A DNA stretch of 64,000 nt from Saccharum officinarum (taxonomy: Eukaryota > Streptophyta > Magnoliopsida > Poales > Poaceae), in the NCBI GenBank assembly GCA_020631735.1, contig CM036170.1:64991737-65055736 (forward strand), read 5' to 3'. The position numbers were made by a program, and so were the translations under genes. Positions within the stretch are counted from its first letter, which is position 1; each line of letters opens with the position of its first letter. This document shows, piece after piece, positions 13,441 through 24,490 of the stretch. Below the pieces are notes generated by a model. It did no database searches and was not told the DNA's origin. It saw nothing but the letters and a program-made list of their open reading frames with translations.

Positions 13441-14033
13441 ATATTAGACGGTTCTGCCACAACACGCACACAGGCGAGCCGAGCATCGGGGTGCCGGCGG
13501 TGGTGTGCCATGCGCTGCTATCTCTCTCTGCAGGTGGAGGCGGAGGCGTCGGATCCGCGGCGACGCCATGGACGCCGCCATCGCCGTTGCGGAAGAGCTG
13601 AGGCGCGTGGGGAAGGAGAAACGCCGGAGGTGAGCACTTGTCCCGGGAGGTGATTCCATCCTGCCTGTGCGCTGCAGTGAGCCGCGTGAGCATCGCACCG
13701 AGCCCGGCCGCCGAGAAACCCAAAGGCAGGAGAGAGAAGGATTTTTGCACCAAACGAGCAGGCTCACGAGTGGGCCAAAAACAACAAACACGGGAGTTGC
13801 GCCCCATGGGCGCAGCCAGGCCGTCGGGTTACCCTCCCAAACAGGCCCCTGGACTCCTTGGTGGCGCACTTCCGACTCGATAGTACCGAGCCTCCTCAAA
13901 AAAAAAAAAAAACTCGATAGTACCGAGCGTAATCGCTGGCGTCATCCCGTCTCCTACTCTCCTGATCTCTTGCGCTCTTGCCGGGTAAAAAAAAACAAAC
14001 AGCAACGAACTCGAGGGAAATGTAAACAGAGGC
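13441..14033 (+). other. GC-rich intergenic stretch with an orphan exon-like segment
   Basis: There is a splice-acceptor-like CTCTCTCTGCAG ending at about 13532. It is followed by a short open stretch with an ATG at 13569 (MDAAIAVAEELRRVGKEKRR) and a donor-like GTGAGC at about 13630. I do not recognise a family and see no continuing exons before the GST gene. It may be a captured or truncated gene piece, or chance. A short hairpin (arms about 13405-13417 and 13439-13452) lies just before it. Confidence 0.3.
13875..13928 (+). repeat. Micro-insertion: CTCCTC plus A(14) between 17-bp direct repeats
   Basis: Two identical 17-bp copies, ACTCGATAGTACCGAGC (13875-13891 and 13912-13928), flank only CTCCTC and fourteen A residues. 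This has the form of a target-site duplication around an extremely 5'-truncated poly(A) retroposition. Confidence 0.7.
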
Positions 14034-14301
14034 GGCCGTGTTTAGTTCCACCGAGTTGGTGGCGGCTGACTTTGTAATACTGTAGCGCACTGTAGTATTT
14101 CGTTTGTATTTAATAAAAATTGTTCAAACTTTGACTAATTAGGTTCAAAATGTTCGTCTCGCAAAGTACAACAAAATTGTGCAATTAGTTTTTAATTTTA
14201 TCTATATTTAGTACTAGATGCATGTGCCGACATTTTGATATGATGAAATCTTTTTTTTTGCATAGTAGAATTTAGGGGAAAATTTGGGATCTAAACAGTC
14301 C
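14034..14301. mobile_element. Tourist-like MITE in GST upstream region
   Basis: The terminal inverted repeats are about GGCCGTGTTTAGTTCC at the left and, reversed, GGACTGTTTAGATCCC at the right. The interior (CAAACTTTGACTAATTAGG, then CGTCTCGCAAAGTACAAC) matches the element at 60033-60297. This family is abundant in sorghum-like genomes. The 3-bp target duplication is not clear. Confidence 0.75.
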
Positions 14302-14408
14302 GAGAAGCATCTAGACGCGCGAGTGTGCTCGGGGCCCCGCTGACGGACAGGCAACAGCGATGCCGCACCTACCCTACCCGCTCCGACTGACCGACTCCAC
14401 TCCACTCA

Positions 14409-14472
14409 ACAGCCACACCCGTATTTCCTTTATAGAAAATAAAAAAAAAAACTAAAAAGACAGCCACACCCG
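14409..14472 (+). repeat. A-rich micro-insertion between 13-bp direct repeats
   Basis: ACAGCCACACCCG occurs at 14409-14421 and again at 14460-14472, enclosing 38 bp that is mostly A. It resembles the small insertion at 13875-13928. It sits about 40 bp upstream of the GST TATA-like motif. Confidence 0.65.
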
Positions 14473-14512
14473 CTGGCCTAGGCGCCGCGACCCCCGGCTC
14501 TCCCAGCTCGTC

Positions 14513-14519
14513 TATTAAA
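14513..14519 (+). promoter_or_regulatory. Candidate TATA box of the GST gene
   Basis: TATTAAA lies about 123 bp upstream of the start codon at 14642, leaving a plausible 5' UTR of roughly 90 bp. No other TATA-like motif is closer. Confidence 0.4.
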
Positions 14520-14641
14520 CGGGAACCACCCGGTGTGCCACTTCGCGTAGCGAGTTGGACGCAGAGAATCCCCAGGCAAACAAACAGGGTATAGTGGAGA
14601 GGTCGAGAGGAAGGTTGGGTTCGGCTTCGGCGAGAGAGACC

Positions 14642-17600
14642 ATGGCTCCGATGAAGCTGTACGGGGCGGTGCTGTCGTGGAACGTGACGAGGTGCGCGAC
14701 GGCGCTGGAGGAGGCCGGCTCCGACTACGAGATCGTGCCCATCAACTTCGCCACCGCTGAGCACAAGAGCCCCGAGCACCTCGCCCGCAACGTACCGTAC
14801 TCTTCCCGATCCCTATCCCGTTTTTGTTGCTTTTTTTCCCCGCAATGGAAATGCATCGGTCCGTTCCGTTCGCGTGCTGGTGGCGCCGCTGTGGTCGCGT
14901 CCGCGGTCGATCTGACTTTCCTCTAGCGCTTAGCCGCCCGTACGGGTGTCATTTCACGGGGACCGGAGGTTTTAGGATTTAAGGCTGGGGTTTCGTGGAG
15001 GGAATCCAAAATTGACAAATCAGGGAATTTGTTTCATACTTTAAATGGTAAAATTACAAGAAATGGAAGCGTGAAATTTCTATAGGTTGTTTCAGATCTG
15101 GGTTAAGCGTAGGAACCTGATGAGAACTGCTGAACTGCAGTACTTCGCCACTTCCTCTACCTGCCATCCGGCCACACACCTTCCACTACAATAAACCGTG
15201 TTCACCACCTGCCTGCGTCCTCCCTAATCCCTTCGACTACCCAAGGTCTGGGCCGCGCGGACTGGATTGAAGTTCTGTAACTCCATCTGGATGGGATTTG
15301 GTATTCAGTTAAGCTTCGTTTGGCAACTGGGGACCAAAACTCACGTGAGAAGCACTCCACGTCGGGGTTGGGTGATCCCCGCACGCCCACCCAATCCCCT
15401 TGCCAGGCTCCCACCCGATCCCTTCCAATCCCCTCCCACGTTTTTCTATTTGGCTTGGTCGCTTGGATGATCACTACTGATGCGGCTTCGAGTAGCAGAG
15501 AAACAGAAAAATATTGTAACAAGCTAGCACGTTGTACAAAAAAACTGAGCTAGAGTACTTAGCATTCATATCTAAAGTTCGAAAAAAAGAAACAGAAAAA
15601 TATAGAAACCAAAAAATATTTTTGTGAAATAAAAAATGGATAAAATAACTGGGACTTTGTTTAAAATATATGAAAAAACAGTTGCAAACAAGTGACAGTG
15701 CATGAACTTAATCTGCAGACTCATCTCATCTACAATTTAATAGAGCATTTTATACGAAGTTACAAACTAGGTTCATAGCAAAATTAAATATCTTTGTTGG
15801 TCTTCAAACCACATGCTAACACATTCTGCAACCTTGCTTCCTTTTCCTGGGCAATATTGCAAAACAAATCTTTCATACCTTCAGCTCCTGCAAAGCAAGA
15901 ATCAAAGGAAACTTAGTCAATTCTTAACTGTCTTTACACAGAAAAATGAAGAAAATCTCCCCTAATAACTGATTAGACAAAGAAGGCAGCTTATATGCAA
16001 TTAGGCAATTCCAATGAAGTGGCAGAAGCTATCAACAGTAGTTTGACAAACGTATGCTTGCTTTCAAAAAGAAAATACTAGCACATTCAGTGCAACAGCT
16101 TGCAAGATAGGAGATATCTCAACCTACAACTATCAACAATATATGAACTATTTGGATAGCTTAGAAAATACTAGCACATTCAGTTCAGTAACATGTATAA
16201 TTTGAAGCACTGTAGCACCATATGTCCACACTAATATTTAGTATTAGTAATTAAAATTCAGAAACTCTATACTTGCTGACATTTTGATCATGTGGGACAC
16301 TAGTCATCAGTGGCTAATCAAAATGGCAAACAATCTAATAGGGGACCTTCCGATTTACCAATCATCGTAGAAAGCCAGACATGAACATATCAACAGTCAT
16401 CACTTCATTTTCATCAGGTATCAGCAAACAACTATCTAACAGCCCGTGTACACACCTAATATAAAGGTTGCTTTCATACAATTCACATATTGCAACATAA
16501 GAGAACTATTACTTCAATACTCCTATTTAGTTAGTGCGCAATATGCAGGCAGCATAGGTAAGACAACCCTTTTTGATGAGCTAGAACAATTCAGCTATGT
16601 GAAGACTTGTGAGATTTCAGAGATGTACTAGTCAAATAAGAGAAAGGGAAATCTACAAACTTTCTTAACAAACAAGCTATTTAAGCAGCAGTTACACAGG
16701 ACCTATCTAAGCCACTTGAAACAATTATTACTAGCAAAACAGAAATGTTGAACATTATTACTAGCAAAACAAAAATTAAGAAAAATCAAAGACTAACCTC
16801 ACACTCAAAACTCAGTAGTTCTTCAATTCCCTTGTGTCTCCATACAAGTTCAAAGAAAAAGCTTTCTAGTGAGTTCATGAAAGTAATAAAAAAAATGTCA
16901 GCAAACTCAAAGACAAAACTAAACAGCTAACCATTTCTTCCTTCTCCAAATCAGACGTGTTGGTGAATCTGCATTCATGAAGATTTCCCGGTTCTGAGCA
17001 TCTTTGAAACACATCAAAAGCTTCAGCCTTTTCTTCACCGGTGAGTTCTACCATGGTGCTGATGACACTAATGCATTGCTTGATGGAGTATTCATCTGCT
17101 CCTGATCCTGCCCTTGATTTCTCTGCAACATCAACTTCAACTTGCTTAGTTCTTACTTCCAGATACTTCTCCATCATGTGAGCTACTTCAGCTTCCTTCT
17201 GCCTTTTCTGAACCTTCTTTCCTCCATTAGGGATAACACCTTCCTTCTGCCTTTTCTGAACATTCTTTCCTCCATTAGGGATAGCAGGACCATCTGCTTT
17301 TCTTGATGCAGTAGGTCTACTGGGCTGGCCTAATGTCATCACATCATCATCATCGTCATCATCATCATCATCATCATCATGAAGAGGCACCGGTGGGGAT
17401 TAAAATTCTTCAGCTTCTAATCCATCACCATCACTCATTTGTGTGATACTTGGCTCGGATGGTGTTGGGTCAGCAAGAGATGTCAAGTTCAACTATCCCT
17501 CAGTTGTGTGGCCATCATATAACTCTCCTAATGTCTCAAACAGAGGAAAAAGCTTGGATTGGAACTTGGTAGCCTTGATATATGCCTAGGTATTTTTTGT

Positions 17601-20600
17601 CGGGGTTCCCTTGTACTACCCAATAGATATAGAGCAGGTAGAAGGAAAAGCATAATCTCATCATCATCATCATCCCTTCTTTTCTTAGCTAGAGCATCCA
17701 TAACTAACACAATGATGAAATAGTAGTCATTAGAGACTGGAATTAGCTAGTAGGTGAAATAGTAGTCATCTACTGGCACTGAGGTGAACTCAGTTTTTAC
17801 AATATAAGTGTAGTGCATTTTTAGCTAGTTACTAATACAAACACAATGATGAACTCACAAGAGAGGATAACAACAGAAATATTTTTTCTTAGTAGCTAGC
17901 AGTATCATTCAGTTATACTTAAAGGGTAAGCAAGAGCTTCTGTTCAGACAACAGAAATATTTTTGCTTATACCAATTAGTTACATGCTTACTACTCCTAT
18001 ACAGCATACTCTGAAATATTTTTTCTTATAAAAAGTTTCTATGTTTGAAACAGATTAAATTTAACAGTGAAGAAAATGAAGACAATGCCAGTTAGCTTTG
18101 AAAAAAAAACAAAGCATTTCTTCACAACTATTATCTAAAGGGAATAAAGAAATGCAAATAAACTTTAAAAATAATAAAGCTAAATAGGTGGGAATAACTA
18201 AGTCTATCTAATAGGCCAATTCAAACTACTCTTTTATTTGCTTGCAACTCTGATAGAATCTAATAGAGTACAGATTGCATTAGCAAAGGCTGATAGGTTC
18301 ATCGAAACAACAGAAAACAGAGAAGGAAACATAGAGTTGAGCAAACACACATATACTAGATTGAATTTATATATATATGAATGATAAGCTAGTTCATGCT
18401 ACACAACGCTCCATACATCCTTGTGATAGGTCAATAACTAGTCTCAACGTATCAGATGTTTTTTCGCTGAGATCTTTACTCAATGACAGCCACAACAATG
18501 ACCACCCACACCCAGTTCCCATCTAGCATTAATTACTTAAAATTGAAATATACATCAGACATAAAAAACAATCATGCTCTGCATCATGAGGAGAGATGTA
18601 CTGAAACTGACCAAATAAACAGATAGACATGTTGGACAGATGGCAGAAGGAAACAAAACAAAGCTAAACCTCCTATTGTCATCCCTTACTGCCAAATGAA
18701 AACTGAACCATTATGTGTTGATCCTATGCACTGAAACATTAAGGACAAGATGTACACAATTGAAAATAATTTCTCCTACCAATACCATACGTCTATACAG
18801 TCTTGAGCAACTCAGGATAATTAAACTGTATGCAATATTCTCCCTGTTTGGCAATATAGATTTAAGCTCTATTCTACAAGGCAGACAGCAGAGAAACTGA
18901 TGCAAACAACAAAACGGCAATGGATATAGGTCAAAGATGTGTGCACCTTTAACTGTAAGCAAGTCATTTCATCATCATAAAAAAAATATGCACTAATGTT
19001 CTATATTAAAGAAGGGTCCAAATAGGTACATTATTGCACATGACATCTATCCGACTATCTAACTCCCACAACGAGATGAAAACCATATTATCTGCAAAAA
19101 TAGTTGAATTTCATGCAATCTTGCAACTTGCTTTTAATTCAGGCATAGCACACAAAAGCAGCAATTTCATTACACAGCCTGCAGGTTCCCATCAAGCACC
19201 GTACTAGCAGGTATCGTACTAGCAGGCTCCCATCAAACAAATGGAACACAGCACCGTACTAGGAGGTCCCAATATCGTACTAGCAGATTCAAGCAAAACT
19301 AGAGGGGGAGAAGGGAATTGAGAGGAGATCCGCACCGCAGGTCTGGGTTCACAACGTCTCCCTTCAAGCCGGTAGGAACCGATGCAGCCGCCAGCCACCG
19401 CCGCAGTATACTGAAACCCTAACAAGGGAAACCGGCTGAGGAGAAGAGGAGGGAGGAGGGGATGAGGCCGAGGAGGATTGGAGGAGGCAGAGAACATACC
19501 TTTTTCAAGCACGAGCGGTGGCGGAGCCGTCGCCGGCAGACCTGGCGGCGAGTCGAGAGCGGTGGTGGAGTTGCGGGCAGCGGGAGCGAGGCTCACGACT
19601 CGCGAGCACGAGAAGGGAGCGCAGTCCTGGCCTCGGGTGAGGATAATTATTTCTCCCTTGGATTGAAGTGGATCGGGCTGGTTTTTCTCAAACCCGGCGT
19701 CACCCAAATGCACTATTCGTTCAACCACGTGGGTGGAACCCCAGCGTGGGTTGGCTTCCCTGGGAGGCCGGGATCCCTTCCGATCCCTGCCGATCCAAGG
19801 CTATCCAAACGAAGCCTTAGTAAGATGGTGGGATAAATCCTAGGCCTGCTGTATGTGACCCATGGTTGTTCATGTGGTTTCTTCTGTTCAAGTGCTAACA
19901 AAGCAGGTAACAGAGAAGGACTAGGGATGACAACTTTTTTTTTGGATTTAGTCATAGTAAATTTTTGCAGAATTTTATGCAGGGATGGCTTGATCCTCGT
20001 TGTAAATTTACGTATATTTCACCTACCTGAAATTAAAATTGATGTGCACAATAATGAGCCCATTGAAACTTTAACTGGCAAAGCATGCACAAATGTGAAA
20101 CATTTGAATATTTGATTCTTGTATGCACCTGTCCTGACTCTTGATATGTTTATCTATTTCTCCACAGCCGTTTGGTCAGGTTCCAGCTTTGCAAGATGGG
20201 GACTTGTACCTCTTCGGTATGATCCTATCTCTTGGGATCCTTTTTTCCATGGAAATAGGATAGTTGTTTTTAGTACATTGTTGTTGTGACTAATTCGCTT
20301 ATCGTTGGTACTGTTACCCATTTCATAACATGTGACATGGCTAGCGCCTCAATGTCCACTTAAATGATATCTCAGATTTTGCTACAAGCACATGTTTTTT
20401 TAAGAGATTTTTTTTGACTAAAGGAAGCCATGATGTGCTTCATGGGGGCTACATATTTGACTTCGTTACCATGTGCTTCAATTTTTTTTTCCACACACTA
20501 GTTTGTCGTGCATGAAAGCCAAAGCTGAAAGGAACCTGACATTTGACTTTTAATATCTTGTGCTGTCGCATGGTGAGTGTGTATTGTTCCATATGAGTGA

Positions 20601-21296
20601 ATTACTTTGGCAAACATGATGAGTTCAGTAAGCTTATTGAAGCAAACACATTTCACTCACTCATCAGGTCATGTAGCTTCCATGTGAAATCTAATCAAGT
20701 GCAGAGATGCGATGTTTTTTCTTTTTACTTATTGCTTTCTGAGAAGTGTTAGACAGTCAAATGCTCGCCTTGTAGAATCATTTTGCATCTACTAATGATG
20801 TTGATTTCCTAATTTTATTCTTATTTAAATATTTTTCATCTGTGTGCTAGAATCACGCTCAATCTGCAAGTATGCTGCTCGCAAAAACAAACCAGAGCTG
20901 TTGAGGGAAGGAAACCTTGAGGAGTCAGCAATGGTGGATGTTTGGATGGAGGTGGAGGCAAACCAGTACACCTCTGTACTGAATCCCATCCTCTTCCAGG
21001 TCCTCATCAGTCCGATGCTTGGGGGAACCACTGACCAGAAAGTTGTCGATGAGAACCTTGAGAAGCTGAAGAAGGTGCTAGAGGTGTATGAGGCACGTCT
21101 GACCAAGTCCAAGTATCTGGCTGGAGACTTCCTCAGCCTCGCTGACGTTAACCATGTATCTGTCACCCTCTGCCTGCTTGCCACACCCTACGCATCTGTG
21201 CTCGACGCTTACCCGCACGTGAAGGCCTGGTGGTCTAGTCTGATGGAGAGGCCATCTGTCCAGAAGGTCGCTGCCATGATGAAGCCATCTGCTTGA
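14642..21296 (+). CDS. GST1: Phi-class glutathione S-transferase (maize GST-I type), 3 exons, 214 aa
   Basis: Cytosolic enzyme that conjugates glutathione to electrophiles, including herbicides, in phi-class detoxification. The coding exons are 14642-14791, 20168-20216 and 20851-21296. All have GT..AG borders and sum to 645 bp in frame. The protein starts MAPMKLYGAVLSWN. Ser12 of the LSWN stretch is the phi-class catalytic serine position. The exon 2 segment PFGQVPALQDG and the following ESRSICKY form the rest of the glutathione site in the thioredoxin-like domain (about residues 1-80). The all-helical C-terminal domain follows (KYLAGDFLSLADVNH, HVKAWW). The 214-aa length equals that of maize GST-I, and the sequence is nearly identical to what I recall of it. 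The start was chosen by that match; an in-frame upstream ATG at 14555 would add an unrelated leader. Intron 1 (5.4 kb) is swollen by a Harbinger element, while intron 2 is 634 bp. The sequence shows no lesion. Confidence 0.95.
15312..19816 (-). mobile_element. Defective PIF/Harbinger transposon in GST intron 1 (4.5 kb)
   Basis: The termini are AGCTTCGTTTGG (15312-15323) and its near-perfect inverse CCAAACGAAGCC (19805-19816), flanked by TTA on both sides (15309-15311 and 19817-19819). A 3-bp TTA duplication is diagnostic of PIF/Harbinger. On the minus strand the element keeps the start of a Harbinger transposase (about 17700-17560) directly followed by the end of its Myb/SANT-like partner ORF (about 17555-16920). 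The catalytic transposase domain is missing. The remaining interior (15.6-16.8 kb and 17.8-19.2 kb) is AT-rich without coding. Removing the element would leave an intron of about 870 bp. Confidence 0.85.
16900..17710 (-). pseudogene. Fused remnant of Harbinger transposase N-terminus and Myb/SANT-like ORF1 C-terminus
   Basis: Minus-strand reading from about 17702 gives MDALAKKRRDDDDDEIMLFL, then PALYLLGS..RHISRLP, which resembles the first exon of plant PIF transposases. The frame that continues is a different protein: KFQSKLFPLFETLGELYDGH, a run of about 12 Asp (17340-17385, GAT repeat), two PNGGK..VQKRQKE repeats, and a tail with CISVISTMVELTGEEKAEAF. These are features of the Myb/SANT-like proteins that accompany PIF elements. 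Two in-frame stops lie between the YDGH segment and the Asp run. The junction near 17555 is therefore best explained by an internal deletion joining two genes. Confidence 0.7.
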
Positions 21297-21748
21297 AGGG
21301 GTTGCCCTATCAATCGGTGAATGAGTTTGTTCTGGGTATTTGCTTGTTCAGTGATGTGTCTTCTACGTTGAAAGTCCAGTGCTTATGAGTGAGCATGCTT
21401 GTAATAAGGTCTTGAATTGTTCTGAAATGAGCATTCCCCGTGCTCATATTGAGAATATAAACTTTGTGTTAAGGTTCCTCAGGATCTTGATGAGTTCTCG
21501 TTTGATGGTTGCTGCTGTAGTGTTCAGGCTCGATGTTATCTGGCCTGATTGGCTGACTTCCAAAATTTGCCAAGCCGAAGATTTGGCAAGTCATGATTTT
21601 GGCTATCAAATCTTGCTAACCTCTCGTATCTGGCTTGCTAAAACTATGGTAAATTTTTTACCTAACTTTGGCTTACCAAATCCTTAGCATGATCAATTTT
21701 GGCCATGACCCATTGCAAATGCATGTGCGTAGTCCAATGGACAACTTG
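21297..21748 (+). other. GST 3' flank, no gene
   Basis: Probable 3' UTR and downstream sequence of the GST gene. No further coding signal is seen. Confidence 0.5.
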
Positions 21749-21796
21749 TCTGGATGTCACGATCGATATGGCAATCTGGATGTCACGATCGATATG
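21749..21796. repeat. 26-bp tandem duplication
   Basis: TCTGGATGTCACGATCGATA and two more bases (TG) occur at 21749-21770 and again at 21775-21796, separated by GCAA. Confidence 0.9.
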
Positions 21797-21871
21797 CCCT
21801 TAAAAAAGGGCGGTTGCTAGTATGTTACTAATGGAAGTAGACGGTAGACCGGGAGAAAAAGCTATGTCTTA

Positions 21872-22126
21872 CTGCCTCCACCTACGAAAGGGTGTAATTA
21901 TGGGATACATGCAAGTGAAACTAGTTTAAATTTAATCAAGTTTACAGTAAATAATATTAGTATTTATGTCTTTAAATAATTTTTTTATAAAAAATTATTC
22001 TAGACTAATCTAATGATATTTGTTTTATATCATTAATGTTAGTACTTACTTATATAACTTTGGTCAAAGTTTAAACCGTTTGACTTCTCAAAAATGAGAA
22101 TTGCATTCTTTTGTAGACGGAAGGAG
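21872..22126. mobile_element. Stowaway MITE
   Basis: Flanked by TA. The ends CTGCCTCCACC and ACGGAAGGAG are diverged forms of the CTCCCTCCGTCC inverted repeat of grass Stowaway (Tc1/mariner) MITEs. The interior is AT-rich. Confidence 0.75.
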
Positions 22127-22242
22127 TATCCCACATCTAAAAACTGAAAATAATTGACGGATATGCCCTTTAAAAAGGGAAGTTGCTATGTAGAACTACA
22201 TGGATGTAGACAGTAGACCGGGAGAAAAAAAGATGTCATGTA

Positions 22243-22488
22243 CTTCCTCTATCCTAAATTATTTGTTAAATTATTTATCGTTTTTTTGTTCGTACCGCAA
22301 GTTTGACTTGATTTATAAAAAATACATACAACATTTATATCTTCAAATAAATTTATTAAAAAACTAGATTTAAAGATCTTTCCAATGATACTAATTATGT
22401 ACCATAAGTATTAATATTTTTTAATATATATTTTGTCAAAACTAATTTTTGGGAAGTTAAAACAACGGATATTTTAGAAGGGAGGGAG
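22243..22488. mobile_element. Stowaway MITE
   Basis: Flanked by TA on both sides, with ends CTTCCTCTATCCTAAATTA and AGAAGGGAGGGAG. The interior is AT-rich. It lies in the second unit of the 366-bp duplication. Confidence 0.8.
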
Positions 22489-22991
22489 TATCTCTGCATC
22501 TGAAAACTGAAAATGGACGGATGAGTTCAGAAGTCGAGGAGATGACACAACTCACATGTGGCCTGTGGGTGTTGTCAGAATAGCATAAGTACAGTTCTAA
22601 TGTTAAAAAATCATAGATATAGATTGGCACATTTGACGGGAGCGATGGAAGAGACAATGGACGCTCGATTTTGCTCGTTTGTAGCCTACTAGGTATTATA
22701 GCTCGAAGCTCCTGTACCCATATAGCAGCTCTCAGCCATGGCGCATGGCCGCCGGCATGGGAGAGGAGCAGATGTGTGCGTGAGGATGAAGACAAGAAGG
22801 CACGACTTGGACCAGCTTGGCCCATGAAAGAATAGGTTACTTGGGCCAAAAAAAAAGAAAGGTAAAGCCCATGTTCAGTTAAGAAAAAACAAGAAGCTAC
22901 TGAGCCCTCAGCCACGTGCAAGGGTGAAACAAATACAAGGGTATGCTAGTCATTTCTAGTAACACCCTCCCTTTCAAAAAATCGTTTACTA

Positions 22992-23235
22992 CCTCTATCC
23001 AAAATAAATGCACATATCACTTCTCGAGGAGTAAATTTTTAAAATTTAATTAAAAATATAAAAAATAGTATCAACATTTGTATCTTCAAATGAATTTATG
23101 GTACAAGTATATTGCATGCTCAATCTAATGGTCCTATTATACATCATAAAAATGTATTTTGTATATATTTTATTAAATTTTAAAAATTTCAATTCCTTGG
23201 GAACGAGATATATATTTATTTTAGGATGGAGAGAG
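22992..23235. mobile_element. Stowaway MITE
   Basis: TA-flanked, with ends CCTCTATCCAAAATAAATG and TTATTTTAGGATGGAGAGAG. Confidence 0.75.
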
Positions 23236-24041
23236 TAGATAACAAACAGTCCCTAAAAGTAATTCTAATTTATTGTAAAAATCGTGTCGAAGAGAATCTA
23301 CATCAAAAAGGTTTCTATAAGAATTTGAAAGTCTACCAAACGCACCTTAATAATAAAAGTTAGATTACACCATGCACCCCTTAAGAATAAAAGTCACTAT
23401 AAGAATTTGAGTTGTGAAGCTGCTCTGTATTTCATACTGCATGGTCCAACCTAATCTAATGTTGGCCATGTCAACTACCAATTCTACTATTCTATCTACT
23501 CTAATATACTACCTGCAACTGTTGACCGAAGCAGCGTGGTGCTATTTATCAAGTTGGCAGCAGCAACTACAACAACTACTATTATTAAGATAAATGAAGA
23601 TATTACATGTCTATCAATTCTCCCCTAATTCTTGTGCTCCAGCTTGGGACTGATCTCGACGATTCCAATCCTTGCACACAATTCTTGGAACTTGACTCAC
23701 CCGAGTAATTTAGTCAGGGTGCCCCACAGTGGCTGGCGATGGCCGGGCTAGCAGCGGTCCTCGAGGACCGGTGCAACACGTCAGTGGTTAGCCCTGCGTA
23801 GTAGTGCTAGCTCGGTGTAGCAGTGACGGCGGGACGGAGGCGGCTCATCGTGGTCATGTCCGTGGTAGTTGGTCTCTCTTGGTGATGGTCAACTCGGTAT
23901 GGTTGTGGTGCTTCTATGTTTGGTGAAGCTAATTGGGTACGATGGTGGTGATGATCCAACTATTAATAACTTCGGAGTTCGACGGATGGATACGGAGGCG
24001 GCGTCCTATGGAGTTGGATGGCAGTTTCACGGTTCCCTTTA
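23236..24041. other. Intergenic, no gene recognised
   Basis: AT-rich up to about 23640, then a moderately GC-rich stretch (23700-24040) with no recognisable coding or domain. It reads like diverged repeat DNA. Confidence 0.4.
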
Positions 24042-24044
24042 TAA

Positions 24045-24180
24045 GGCATTGTTTGATGTACGTGTATTTAATTCAATCCACATATATTAGAGTGGATTGG
24101 AATGAAATTTAGTTTAATTCAACTCCAATCCACCTCAAACATGTGGATTGAGATGAATACATGTGCATTCAAATAAGGCT
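24045..24180. mobile_element. Tourist-like MITE
   Basis: GGCATTGTTTGATGTACGTG at the left pairs, with small gaps, with the inverse of CATGTGCATTCAAATAAGGCT at the right. TAA flanks both sides (24042-24044 and 24181-24183). Inner arms TCAATCCACAT and ATGTGGATTGA extend the fold. Confidence 0.75.
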
Positions 24181-24321
24181 TAAGGGCGATCTGCAATGGG
24201 CTGACAACTGTTGGGCTGACCGCGGTTTAGGTGACTGCCCACACAAGCGTGTGGCAGGCTCACCGTCGCGGTGACAGCCAGCGGGAGGCAGCTATTTGAT
24301 GCTTCTCCTTTGTCTTGAAAC

Positions 24322-24482
24322 CATAGTTATTAGGACAAGACCGGACATCGAACCGGTCGATTCCTCGATTCACGGTTTGTTTGGTTCGATTGCACAATAG
24401 GTCATTTAAGTGGACCCACCGGCAGGGGTTCTGGTTCCAATTTTTTTTTGGTTGGACTGCTGATCCGGTCCTAATAACTATG
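24322..24482. mobile_element. hAT MITE (161 bp)
   Basis: The termini CATAGTTATTAGGAC and GTCCTAATAACTATG are perfect inverses. The flanking 8-bp duplication CTTGAAAC is perfect (24314-24321 and 24483-24490). The sub-terminal sequence (GGACATCGAACCGG) matches the larger hAT element at 9434-10961, so this is a deletion derivative of the same family. Confidence 0.9.
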
Positions 24483-24490
24483 CTTGAAAC

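Larger units (their letters stand above)
21797..22520. repeat. Tandem duplication of a 366-bp unit carrying Stowaway MITEs
   Basis: The segment TATGCCC..AAAAAGGG..TTGCTA..GTAGACCGGGAGAAAAA is present at about 21797 and again at about 22163. In each copy it is followed by a Stowaway element and then by CATCT(A/G)AAAACTGAAAAT. The shared flanks on both sides show duplication of the whole block rather than two independent insertions. Confidence 0.75.

Noticed and set aside
17340..17390. GAT/ATC triplet repeat as a stand-alone microsatellite of interest
   Set aside because: It encodes the Asp run of the Harbinger ORF1 remnant and needs no separate explanation.
19219..19728. 169-codon minus-strand frame
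   Set aside because: It lies in the subterminal GC-rich end of the Harbinger element and has no transposase or Myb motif.
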